DNA of 64,000 nucleotides from Pseudosporangium ferrugineum (GTDB taxonomy: Bacteria; Actinomycetota; Actinomycetes; Mycobacteriales; Micromonosporaceae), in the NCBI RefSeq assembly GCF_003002065.1, contig NZ_PVZG01000001.1:186001-250000 (forward strand). The letters run 5' to 3'. Under the pieces are notes generated by a model that worked only from the letters and a program-made list of their open reading frames with translations, did not search any database and was not told the DNA's origin. The translations under genes were made by a program, and so were the position numbers. Shown one piece after another: positions 45,358 to 54,268 of the stretch; position 1 is the first letter of the stretch, and every line of letters starts with the position of its first letter.

Positions 45358-48300
45358 TCAGCTCTCCTCCGGCTGGTCAGGGGTGAGAAGCGGCGGCGTG
45401 TGGTGCCCCGGCACCAGGCCGGCCCGCTCACGGTAGCCGGTGACGTACGCCAGCAGCGCCGGACCGGTCGGCCGCCGCCCCGGCTGGATGTCGCACGTGC
45501 CCACTTTGCTCTCCTGGATCAGCACGTTCGGGTCGAGGGTGATGCCGATCAGGTCGTTGGCCGAGTCGCCGGTGACCAGGCCCTCGCCGCCCCAGTGGTA
45601 CGGCATCCAGATCTGGTGCACGATCCGGTCCTCGATGCGCAGCGGGATGAGCCGGTCGGTGACCAGCACCCGGGCCTCGATGGCCGCCCGCGCGGTGACC
45701 ATGTGCGCCCAGCCGAGGTGTTCGAGCCCGCGCTCGGCGGCGAGCTCCGGCGACACCTCGGCGAACATCTCCGGCTGGAGCTCCGACAGGTACGCGAGCT
45801 GCCGGCTCATGCCCCCGGCCGTGTGGTGCTCGGTCAGCCGGCTGGTGCTGAACACGTACGGGAAGACCTCGGAGTGCCGCTCGGGCGGGCTCGGGTTGGT
45901 GAGGTTGTCCGAGCGGTCGTACACCTTGCGGGTGGGGTTGGCCTGCTGCTCGTAGAGCGGGTTGCGGACCATCGACTCGGCCGGCTCGTAGTGCGTCGGC
46001 ATGGGCCCGTCGATGAGGCCGCTGGGCGCGTAGAGCCAGCCCTTCCCGTCGCCCTGCATGATGAACGGGTCGTCGCCGGAGATCGCCTCGACGCCGGTCG
46101 CGCCCTCCGGCGGCCGGTACGACGGCGGCTTGGTCCTCTCGAAGTCGGGCACGTCGTAGCCGGTCCACTCGCCGGCCTCGGGGTCCCACCAGACGTACTT
46201 CTTGCGCTCGGACCAGGGCCGGCCCTCGGGGTCCGCGGAGGCGCGGTTGTAGAGCGTGCGGCGGTCGGCGGGCCAGGCCCAGCCCCACTCGCCGGCCACC
46301 CAGCTCTGCTCGGTGCGCGGCTTGCGGCGCGCCGCCTGGTTGACCCCGTCCTTGTAGACGCCGGTGTAGATCCAGCAGCCGCCGGAGGTGGAGCCGTCCG
46401 GCCTCATCTCGGTGAAGCTGGACAGCGGGCGGCCGGTGGCGAGGTCGTACCCGTTGATCTCCTTGAGCACGTCCTCACCGCTCGGTTCGTCGCCGCGCTC
46501 GCCGTGCAGCGGGTAGTCCCACGTCAGGTTCAGCAGGCCGGCGTCGCGGGGCGCGGCGGAATCGGCCAGCCGCTCCCGCAGCAACCGTCCGAGGTGGTAG
46601 AAGAACCACAGCTCGGAGCGGCAGTCGCCGGGCGGCTCGACGGCCTTCTCGCGCCACTGCAGCATCCGCTGGGTCTGGGTGAACGTGCCCTCCTTCTCGG
46701 CGTGCGACGCCGCGGGCAGGAAGAAGACCTCGGTCCGGCACTGCTCGGGCACGATCTCGCCGGTGGCGACCTCGGGGCCGTCCTTCCAGAACGTCGCGCT
46801 CTCGATCATGAACAGGTCGCGGACGACCAGCCAGTCGAGGTTGGCCATGCCCAGGCGCTGGGCGCGGCCGTGCGCGGAGCCGACCGCCGGGTTCTGGCCC
46901 AGCAGGAAGTAGCCCTTGATCTTGCCGTCGATCATGTCGAGGACCTGCTGATACGTGCCGTGGTCGCCGGTGAGCCGGGGCAGCCAGCCGTACCCGAAGT
47001 CGTTGTCCGCGGTGGCCGCGTCGCCGAAGTACGCCTTGAGCAGGCTGACCGCGTACGACTCGGCGTTGGCCCAGAAGCCCTGCTGCTCGGGGTGGCGGAT
47101 GGCGTCGACCCACTGCCGGAACGTCTCGTGCTGGCGGTGGTGCGGCATCGGCAGGTAGCCGGGCAGCAGGTTGAACAGGGTCGGGATGTCGGTCGAGCCC
47201 TGGATGCTGGCGTGCCCGCGCAGCGCCATCACGCCGCCGCCGGGCCGGCCCATGTTGCCCAGCAGCAGCTGGATGATCGCCCCGGCGCGGATGTACTGCA
47301 CGCCGACGCTGTGCTGGGTCCAGCCGACCGAGTAGACCAGCGCGGTCGTGCGCTCGCGGCCGGAGTTGGCCGTCCACGCCTCGCACACCTCGAGGAACTT
47401 GTCCCGCGGTACGCCGCAGAGCCGCTCGACCACCTCGGGCGTGTAGCGCGCGTAGTGCCGCTTGAGCACCTGGTAGACGCAGCGCGGGTCCCGCAGCGTC
47501 GGGTCGCGGGGCACGTCGGCGGGCACCGGCGGGCCGTGCGACTCCTGTTCGAGGCCGGAGGCGGTCTCCCGGTCGACGTGCGACTCCTCCTCTTCCTGGC
47601 CCTCGTCCTGCTGGCCCGCGTACTGCCAGCTGCTCTGGTCGTACGCGCCGGTCTCCGGGTCGTAGCCGGAGAACAGCCCGCCCAGCTCCTCGGTGTCCTG
47701 GAACTCCTCACTGACCAGCATGGACGCGTTCGTGTACGCGAGCACGTACTCCCGGAAGTCCTTCTCGTTGCTGAGGATGTAGTTGATGACGCCGCCGAGG
47801 AACGCGATGTCGGCCCCGGCGCGCACGGGCACATAGGTGTGCGCCAGCGCACTGGTCCGGGTGAACCGCGGGTCGATGTGGATCACCTTGGCGCCGCGGT
47901 TCTTCGCCTCCACCACGTACTGGAACCCCACGGGGTGGGCCTCCGCCATGTTGGAGCCCTGGATGACGATGCAGTCGGCGTTCGCCAGATCCTGGAGGAA
48001 TCCGGTGGCCCCGCCACGGCCGAAGCTGGTCCCCAGACCGGGGACGGTGGCGGAGTGTCAAATACGCGCCTGGTTCTCGATCTGGATGGCGCCCATGGCG
48101 GTGAAGAGCTTCTTGATCAGGTAGTTCTCTTCGTTGTCCAGCGTGGCGCCGCCGAGGCTGGAGATGCCGAGGGTGCGGTTCAGCGGGCGGCCGTCCTCGT
48201 CCGCGTCCTCCCAGGTCTCGTCGCGCGCGGCGAGCACCCGGTCGGCGATCATGCTCATCGCCGTGTCGAGGTCGAGTTCCTCCCAGTCCGTCGCGTACGG

Positions 48301-48627
48301 CCGGCGGTAGAGCACCTTCCGCTGCCGGCGGTCGCTGGTGATCAGACTCTTGCTCGCCGAGCCCTTGGGGCACAGCCGGCCCTGGGAGATCGGGCTGTCC
48401 GGGTCACCCTCGATCTGGACGACCTCGCCGTCCTTGACGAAGATCCGCTGTCCGCAGCCGACCGCGCAGTACGGGCAGACCGATCTCGCCACGGAGTCGG
48501 CGGTCTCGGTGCGGGCGGTGAGGGCACGGGAGCGTTCCGACTGCGCGGCGGCGCCCCGGCCCAGCGGGTCGGTGCCGGTCAGCTGCCGATAGACCGGCCA
48601 GCCCTCGATCCAGGTGCGGACGCCCAT
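45358..48627 (-). CDS. fdhA: Formate dehydrogenase catalytic subunit, selenocysteine-containing
   Basis: 1089 residues if the TGA at 48060-48058 is read as Sec (U190). Upstream of it: ATG 48627 (MGVRTWIEGWPVYRQ), the [4Fe-4S] set C51, C54, C58, C86 (SVCPYCAVGCG, GRLCPKG), and NQARI just before the UGA. Downstream: HSATVPGLGTSFGRGGAT and the molybdopterin domain (QGSNMAEAHPVGFQ) to the end. NQARI-U-HSATV is the exact FdnG/FdoG Sec context, where Sec binds Mo/W and oxidises formate to CO2. A gene finder would split it at 48058. No Tat motif is seen, unlike E. coli FdnG. It heads the operon with the Fe-S and NrfD-like subunits. Confidence 0.96.
48029..48045 (-). promoter_or_regulatory. Bacterial SECIS hairpin for UGA at 48060-48058
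   Basis: GTCCCC-GGTCT-GGGGAC on the coding strand: a perfect 6-bp stem with GGUCU as the whole apical loop, 12 bases after the UGA. E. coli fdhF has the same GGUCU loop at about the same distance, which is what SelB recognises. The hairpin also encodes the conserved VPGLGT. Confidence 0.92.
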
Positions 48628-48687
48628 GAGATCGACACTAGACCACGGCTCCGGGCGCCGCACGGCACGCGGCGCCCGGCGTGCCCG

Positions 48688-49152
48688 TCACGCCCCGAGC
48701 TTGACGAGGTACGCGTCGAGCGCGGCGTAGCTCTGCTCGGCGCCGGCCGCCGCGCCGGAGGCGACCATGCCGTCCCGGTCGGCCTGCGAGCTGAACGTGG
48801 TCGTGCTGGTGACCGTGGTGCGCCCGTCCTGCTCGGTGAAGACGTAGCGGTCCACGCAGACCTGCCCGGCCATCGGCTCGTACTCGAAGGTCCAGGTGAA
48901 GGTGTCCGGCGCCTCGATCTCGAGGAATTCGCCCCGGAACGCGTGCTGCCGGCCGTCCGCCGTCTCGACGAAGCGCCAGGCGCCGCCGACCCGGAAGTCG
49001 ATGGTCACGTCGAGCGGGTTGCCCCGGCCCCACCAGTGCCGCAGATGCTCGGCCTCGGTGTGCGCGGCGAAGACCAGGGCCTTCGGCGCGTCGAAGGTGC
49101 GCCTCATGACCAGCTCGGTCCCGGACGGCGTGCTGATGGCGATGGTGCTCAT
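48688..49152 (-). CDS. SRPBCC/AHSA1 domain protein
   Basis: 154 residues from ATG at 49152, which overlaps the ArsR stop (ATGA). It has the Bet v1-like helix-grip fold of the Aha1 C-terminal group: RTFDAPKALVFAAHTEAEHLRHWWG, IDFRVGGAWRFVETADG, FTWTFEYEPMAG. A hydrophobic cavity for a small ligand is expected. Coupled ArsR-AHSA1 pairs are common in actinomycetes, and their substrate is generally not known. Confidence 0.9.
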   Translation of the reverse strand: MSTIAISTPSGTELVMRRTFDAPKALVFAAHTEAEHLRHWWGRGNPLDVTIDFRVGGAWRFVETADGRQHAFRGEFLEIEAPDTFTWTFEYEPMAGQVCVDRYVFTEQDGRTTVTSTTTFSSQADRDGMVASGAAAGAEQSYAALDAYLVKLGA

Positions 49153-49484
49153 GGCTCCTCCTTCTGCAGGCGTTCCAGGTAGCCACCCAGCGCGTCGTAG
49201 CGCTCCTCCCAGAGCCGCCGGTACTGGGCGACCCACCCCGCGACGTCGCGCAGCGGGGCCGGTTCGATCCGCACCCGCCGCCACTGCGCCTCCCGGGTCC
49301 GCACGATCAGGCCGGCCCGCTCCAGCACGTTGAGGTGCTTGGAGATCGCCTGGGCGCTGATCGGGAACGGCGCGCCGAGCTGCGCGACGGTCGCCTCGCC
49401 CTCGGCCAGCCGGGCCAGGATCGCCCGGCGGGTCGGGTCGGCGAGGGCGGCGAAGACGCCGCTGATCGGATCCGCTGTCGTCAT
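49149..49484 (-). CDS. ArsR family winged-helix regulator
   Basis: 111 residues from ATG at 49484 (MTTADPISGVFAALADPTRRAILARL). The recognition helix lies in APFPISAQAISKHLNVLERAGLI, followed by the wing RTREAQWRRVRIEP. The metal-binding cysteine motif ELCVCD of true ArsR/SmtB is absent, so it is of the metal-independent type usually paired with AHSA1 proteins. Inverted repeats just upstream probably mediate autoregulation. Confidence 0.92.
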   Translation of the reverse strand: MTTADPISGVFAALADPTRRAILARLAEGEATVAQLGAPFPISAQAISKHLNVLERAGLIVRTREAQWRRVRIEPAPLRDVAGWVAQYRRLWEERYDALGGYLERLQKEEP

Positions 49485-49503
49485 GCTGTCAACCACCTGG
49501 CTT

Positions 49504-49536
49504 ATCAACCAAACGGTTTATCAACCGTGCGGTTGA
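49504..49536. promoter_or_regulatory. Repeats upstream of the ArsR gene, probable operator
   Basis: TCAACCG-TG-CGGTTGA (49521-49536) is a perfect 7+7 inverted repeat. A weaker AACC-AAAC-GGTT (49507-49518) lies next to it, with ATCAACC repeated directly at 49504 and 49520. They lie 20-50 bases upstream of the ArsR start. Confidence 0.7.
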
Positions 49537-49569
49537 GCCTACCCCTCCCGGGCGGGATGTCAAGACGGA

Positions 49570-50241
49570 TCAGCGAGCGGCGGTCACGGCGAGCACGTCG
49601 GCGTCCCCGAGTTGCGCGAAGTCGCGGTAGAAGCGGCCCACCGCGCCGAACCGCTCCGGCCTCCGCAGGCAGATGACCAGGTCGGCGTCGGCGGCCAGGG
49701 AGCGGTCGGCCTCGTGCGAGCACACCGGCGCGGCCAGCACCAGCGGCCGGGCGCCGCGGCCCCGGAGCCAGCGCAGGGCCGCCCGGGCGGTCACGCCGGT
49801 CGCCACGCCGTCGTCCACGACGATGACCACGCGGTCCGCGACCTCCGCCGCCGGCCGGTCCCCCCGGTACGCCCTGATCCTGCGGTCCAGCTCCGCCCGC
49901 TCGGCCGCGACCGTACCGTCGAGGTCCTGCGGGGTCAGCCCCAGCTCGCCGAGCAGGCCCCGGTCGAAGACCGGTTCGCCGTCCTCGGCGAGCGCCCCGA
50001 CACCCAGCTCCGGCCGGCCGGGCGCGCCGATCTTGCGGGCGACGACGAGATCGAGCTCCGCACCGACGGCCGCCGCCACCCCGGCCGCCACGGGCACGCC
50101 GCCGCGGGGCAGCGCCAGCACGAGCGGGCACCGGGTCAGGCCGACGTTGCCGAGATGCCGCGCCACCGTGACGCCGAGGAGCCGCCCGGCCGCGGTGCGG
50201 TCGGTGAAACAGGGCTCGGACGCCGTACGGGCAGTCGCCAC
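49570..50241 (-). CDS. Phosphoribosyltransferase family protein
   Basis: 223 residues from a GTG that overlaps its GAGGAG ribosome site, so the true start could differ by a few codons. The PRPP-binding loop VVIVVDDGVATGVTARAA and the flexible-loop region ALPRGGVPVAAGVAAAVGAELDLVVARKIGAPG fit the stand-alone type I PRTases often seen next to hydrolases or stress genes. The base or acceptor is unknown. It lies 75 bases downstream of the phosphatase gene on the same strand. Confidence 0.88.
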   Translation of the reverse strand: MATARTASEPCFTDRTAAGRLLGVTVARHLGNVGLTRCPLVLALPRGGVPVAAGVAAAVGAELDLVVARKIGAPGRPELGVGALAEDGEPVFDRGLLGELGLTPQDLDGTVAAERAELDRRIRAYRGDRPAAEVADRVVIVVDDGVATGVTARAALRWLRGRGARPLVLAAPVCSHEADRSLAADADLVICLRRPERFGAVGRFYRDFAQLGDADVLAVTAAR

Positions 50242-50316
50242 CTCCTCACCGTAGCGGCTTCCGGACGGGGTGGACCGGGTGCGGCGAACGGTCAGACGTC
50301 AGGCGTTTCCCCGGGC

Positions 50317-52173
50317 TCAGCCCATCCGCAGATAGTGCCGCAGGTCACGGGTCTCGCCGGTGACCGGCCGGACCGCGAGGATGCAGGTGTCGTCGTCCGG
50401 GTTGGCCTGGCGGAGGCGGTCGAGCAGCTCCCCCAGCGGCTGCCGGGGCGAGGCCGCCACCGCCTCGTCGACCGTGCGGATCACCGCGTGCAGGCCGTCG
50501 TCCGGGCCCCGCCGCCGATGCTCGACGAGGCCGTCGGTGTAGCAGAGCAGCACGTCGCCGATGGCCAGGTCGAGGGTGGCGCACCCGTACCGGGCGTCCT
50601 CGACCACGCCGAGCATCGGGCCGGCCGGCCTGGGCAGCGGCGCGGTACGGCCGCCGCGGGACAGCAGCGGCGGCGGGTGGCCCGCCTGGGCCCAGGTGAG
50701 CCGGCGCCGGTCCGGGTCGTAGCGGGCCACGATCGCGGTCGCCGTGGTCTCCGGCGTCTCCCGGTCGAGGTCGCAGGTCAGGCGGTTGAGGTGGCCCAGC
50801 AGCACGGCCGGGTCGCCGGTGGTGACCGCCAGCGCGCGCAGCGAGTGCCGCAGCTGGGCCATCGTGGTGGCGGCCTGGGTGCCGTGCCCGGCGACATCGC
50901 CGACGGCGAGCAGCACCGAGCCGTCGCGCAGGGCCTCGGCGTGGTACCAGTCGCCGCCGACCATGCCCTCCTGCTCGGCCGGCAGGTAGCGGACCGCCAC
51001 CTTGAGGCCGGGCAGCTCCATCGGGCCGTCCGGGATGGGCAGGATGATCTGCTGCAGCCGAGCGGCCAGCTGGTGCTCGGCCGCCAGCGACCGGCGCTGC
51101 TCGGCGAGCTGCCGCTCGACCTCGGCGAGGCGCTGCACGCTGGTCTCGCGCGCGGTGACGTCCTGGACGATGCCGTAGATGCGCAGCGGCGCCCCGGTGG
51201 TGTCGCGGACGGCGTCGACGACCGTACGCAGATGCTTGATCCTGCCGTTGATCCGCACCCGGGTGGTCAGGTCGACCTGTTCGGCGCGCTCGAACGCCTC
51301 GGCCGCCGCCATCCGCAACGGCAGGTCGCCGGGCACCGCGAGCGCCTCCGACTCCTCGCGCGACAGCGGCCCGAGCGCCGGGTCCCGCTCGTAGATGCGG
51401 TAGAGCTGCTCGGACCAGCGCACCTCCCCGCTGACCAGGTCCCACTCCCCCCATCCGAGGTTGCCGAGGCGCTCGGTCGCGGCGATCCGCTCCGAACCGT
51501 CCGGGCCGCCGTCGTGGTGTTCCCAGGTCAGCAGCAGGCCGGCGCCCAGGCGGTGGGCCCGCACGCTGGAGCGGCCCGCGGCGTGCCGGAACGGCCCGGT
51601 CTCGGCCGGGTCGCCGGTGGCCAGCACCCGCTCGTAGATCGGCCACCGGTCGCTGGCGAGCGTCTCCGGGAAGTGCTCCGACATCCGCGCGCCCAGCAGG
51701 CCCTGACCGTGCAGCCCGTCGCCGGCGATCGCCTCCGGGCTGACCGCGGCGAACTCGAGATCGGCGAGGCGGCCGGCGGCGTCACGGACCGGCGTCAGCA
51801 GGGCGTGGCGGCCGGGCATGGTGTCGAGCACGGCCTGCACCACCGGCAGCCACGACTCGGGGCGGCGCACCGCCGCGACGCCGACGGCGGGCGCGGGCAG
51901 CGGGACGGGATGCGGCGGGCCCTCGTCCTGCTCCGGCACGTCCAGCAGGCCGATCACCCCGGCGGCGACCTCGACCAGATCCCGGCGCTGCTCGGCGCTC
52001 ATCCTCAGCAGGTGCCGGTGCGCCTCGGCCAGCCGGCACCGGGTACGCCCGGCCAGCAGCCCCACCGCCCGGTCGACGACGGCGCGCCCGGCATCACCCG
52101 CGGGCCGGCCGGTGGCCGTGCGCAGGCTGTCCACCGCCTCGACGTACGCCTGCCGACCGCCCATCCAGGTCAC
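50317..52173 (-). CDS. ANTAR-PAS-PP2C (SpoIIE-type) phosphatase
   Basis: 618 residues from GTG at 52173; ATG at 52164 is an alternative. Order: an ANTAR-like three-helix domain (AVVDRAVGLLAGRTRCRLAEAHRHLLRM, ~residues 25-75), one or two PAS domains (VSGEVRWSEQLYRIYERDP, IYGIVQDVTARE), a short coiled coil (LAEVERQLAEQRRSLAAEHQLA), then the PP2C domain with GGDWYHAEALRDGSVLLAVGDVAGHG, CYTDGLVEHRR and NPDDDTCILAV. It probably dephosphorylates anti-sigma antagonists. A STAS protein in this window lacks the phospho-site, so the partner lies elsewhere. ANTAR on a phosphatase suggests RNA-linked control. Confidence 0.88.
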   Translation of the reverse strand: MTWMGGRQAYVEAVDSLRTATGRPAGDAGRAVVDRAVGLLAGRTRCRLAEAHRHLLRMSAEQRRDLVEVAAGVIGLLDVPEQDEGPPHPVPLPAPAVGVAAVRRPESWLPVVQAVLDTMPGRHALLTPVRDAAGRLADLEFAAVSPEAIAGDGLHGQGLLGARMSEHFPETLASDRWPIYERVLATGDPAETGPFRHAAGRSSVRAHRLGAGLLLTWEHHDGGPDGSERIAATERLGNLGWGEWDLVSGEVRWSEQLYRIYERDPALGPLSREESEALAVPGDLPLRMAAAEAFERAEQVDLTTRVRINGRIKHLRTVVDAVRDTTGAPLRIYGIVQDVTARETSVQRLAEVERQLAEQRRSLAAEHQLAARLQQIILPIPDGPMELPGLKVAVRYLPAEQEGMVGGDWYHAEALRDGSVLLAVGDVAGHGTQAATTMAQLRHSLRALAVTTGDPAVLLGHLNRLTCDLDRETPETTATAIVARYDPDRRRLTWAQAGHPPPLLSRGGRTAPLPRPAGPMLGVVEDARYGCATLDLAIGDVLLCYTDGLVEHRRRGPDDGLHAVIRTVDEAVAASPRQPLGELLDRLRQANPDDDTCILAVRPVTGETRDLRHYLRMG

Positions 52174-52313
52174 TGCCCTCTCCCACGCCGAACACCGTCG
52201 CCTCCTGAATACGCCAGCGCGCCCGGCGGCGTCATCCCCCGAACACCCCCACCCCCATCCGACCTGCGGCGCGACGGCCCCCGGATCACCCGGAAGGGCT
52301 ACCGGCGGCCGGC

Positions 52314-52628
52314 TCAGATCTCGAACAGGGTGCGCATCGCCTCGGTGAGCCGGGCCATGCTGGCGCCGGTGACCATGCCGATCCGTTCGGCGCCGACCGA
52401 CGCCGGCAGGCGGCGCAGCCGGTTGACCACCACGACGCCGGTGATCGGGTCCTGCTCGGTGAGGGCCACCGCGTACGGCGGAAGCTCGGTGACGCCGCGC
52501 TGGCGGACGATGGGCGCGCAGAACGGGGACGCGTTCGACCGGTCGTTGTAGCTGTCGGCCGAGAGCACGATCACCCGGTAGCGCAGGTCGGTGCGGCTGC
52601 CGATGGTCCAGATCTCGCCGCGCTTCAC
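52314..52628 (-). CDS. MazF/PemK-like protein without visible antitoxin
   Basis: 104 residues from GTG (KRGEIWTIGSRTDLRYRVIVLSADSYNDR). The N-terminal KRGEIW and the SADxxN strand are the typical MazF/PemK beginning, and ITGVVVVNRLRRLP matches the central barrel. The substrate-binding arginine region (YRxVIVLS) is retained, but the usual 'P-x-V' before it is changed. No antitoxin gene is found in the 197 bases upstream or next to it. It may be a domesticated or inactive relative. Confidence 0.75.
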   Translation of the reverse strand: MKRGEIWTIGSRTDLRYRVIVLSADSYNDRSNASPFCAPIVRQRGVTELPPYAVALTEQDPITGVVVVNRLRRLPASVGAERIGMVTGASMARLTEAMRTLFEI

Positions 52629-52825
52629 GCGCCGAGCGTACCGTCGGACCGATCTTCCGCGGCGCGCGCGTCCGCCCGCGCCCGGCGGCCCGGGCAGCGA
52701 CGTCCCGCAGGGTGAACGTTCCTCGTGACCGGTCGAACCTCGGGCGTTGTGAATCCGTAACAATGACCGTGACGACTTGCGACTGACGGGCTGCCGCCCG
52801 CCGCTCGCGTGGAGGAAGGACGTTC

Positions 52826-54259
52826 ATGACGGAGAAGGCTCAGATCGGCGTCACCGGCCTGGCGGTGATGGGCCGCAACCTGGCCCGGAACTTCGCCCGC
52901 CACGGCCACACGGTCGCCGTGCACAACCGGAGCTACGGCCGCACCAAGGAACTGGTCGAGGAGTTCGGCCACGAGGGCACGTTCCTCCCCGCGGAGAGCG
53001 CCGAGGACTTCGTGGCCAGCCTCGAACGGCCGCGCCGCGTGGTGATCATGGTGAAGGCCGGGAAGCCGACCGACGCGGTGATCGAGGAGTTCGCCCCGCT
53101 GCTGGAGCCGGGCGACATGATCATCGACGCGGGCAACGCGCACTTCGCGGACACCCGCCGGCGTGAGGCCTCGCTCAAGGAGCGGGGGCTGCACTTCGTC
53201 GGCACCGGCGTGTCCGGCGGCGAGGAGGGCGCGCTGCACGGCCCGAGCATCATGCCCGGCGGCTCGAAGGAGTCCTACGAGTCGCTCGGCCCGCTGCTCG
53301 AGGACATCGCGGCGAAGGTCGACGGCGAGCCGTGCTGCGTGCACGTCGGCCCGGACGGCGCCGGCCACTTCGTCAAGATGGTGCACAACGGCATCGAGTA
53401 CGCGGACATGCAGCTCATCGCGGAGGCGTACGACCTGCTCCGGCAGGCCGGCGGCCACTCGCCCGCGGAGATCGCCGACGTGTTCTCCAGCTGGAACGAG
53501 GGGCGGCTGGGGTCGTACCTGATCGAGATCACCGCCGAGGTGCTCAAGCAGGTCGACGCCGGGACCGGCAAGCCGTTCGTCGACATCGTGGTGGACCAGG
53601 CCGAGCAGAAGGGCACCGGCCGCTGGACCGTGCAGTCGGCGCTGGACCTGGGGGTGCCGGTCAGCGGCATCGCCGAGGCCGTCTTCGCGCGGGCCCTGTC
53701 CGGCGGCGCGGACGTGCGCCGGGCGGCGGCCGGCAAGCTGCCCGGCCCGGCGGCGCAGACCGGCGCGGGCGGCGCGGACCTGCGGGCGGACGTCGAGCAG
53801 GCGCTGTTCGCCTCGAAGATCGTCGCGTACGCGCAGGGCTTCCAGCAGATCCAGGCGGCCAGCGCGGAGTACGGCTGGGAGATCGACCCGGGCGCGATGG
53901 CCAAGATCTGGCGCGACGGCTGCATCATCCGGGCGAAGTTCCTCGACTACATCAAGCAGGCGTACGACAAGGACGCGAACCTCCAGACCCTGCTCGTCGA
54001 CGACTACTTCCTCGACGCGGTCAGCGGCGCCCAGGAGGCGTGGCGGCGGGTCGTGGCCCTCGCCGCGCAGCAGGGCATCCCGGCGCCCGGCTTCGCGTCG
54101 GCGCTGGCGTACTACGACGGCCTGCGCGCCCAGCGCCTGCCGGCCGCCCTGATCCAGGGCCAGCGGGACTTCTTCGGCGCGCACACGTACCAGCGCATCG
54201 ACAAGGACGGCTCGTTCCACACGATGTGGGGCGCCGAGCGCAACGAGGTCGGCGCCTAG
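52826..54259 (+). CDS. gnd: 6-phosphogluconate dehydrogenase (decarboxylating)
   Basis: 477 residues, the length of the long (GndA) form; ATG follows GGAGGAAGG. NADP-binding GVTGLAVMGRNLARNFA, NRSYGRTKELV, signature GVSGGEEGALHGPSIMPGG, catalytic lysine in GHFVKMVHNGIEYADMQ, and C-terminal GQRDFFGAHTYQRID. It turns 6-phosphogluconate into ribulose 5-phosphate, CO2 and NADPH in the cytosolic pentose phosphate pathway. It is monocistronic, divergent from the MazF-like gene and convergent with a c-di-GMP gene nine bases away. Confidence 0.97.
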   Translation: MTEKAQIGVTGLAVMGRNLARNFARHGHTVAVHNRSYGRTKELVEEFGHEGTFLPAESAEDFVASLERPRRVVIMVKAGKPTDAVIEEFAPLLEPGDMIIDAGNAHFADTRRREASLKERGLHFVGTGVSGGEEGALHGPSIMPGGSKESYESLGPLLEDIAAKVDGEPCCVHVGPDGAGHFVKMVHNGIEYADMQLIAEAYDLLRQAGGHSPAEIADVFSSWNEGRLGSYLIEITAEVLKQVDAGTGKPFVDIVVDQAEQKGTGRWTVQSALDLGVPVSGIAEAVFARALSGGADVRRAAAGKLPGPAAQTGAGGADLRADVEQALFASKIVAYAQGFQQIQAASAEYGWEIDPGAMAKIWRDGCIIRAKFLDYIKQAYDKDANLQTLLVDDYFLDAVSGAQEAWRRVVALAAQQGIPAPGFASALAYYDGLRAQRLPAALIQGQRDFFGAHTYQRIDKDGSFHTMWGAERNEVGA

Positions 54260-54268
54260 CTGTAGCCC

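Noticed and set aside
48058..48060. Nonsense mutation in fdhA
   Set aside because: Sec context, SECIS hairpin and the full set of sel genes explain the TGA better than a mutation.
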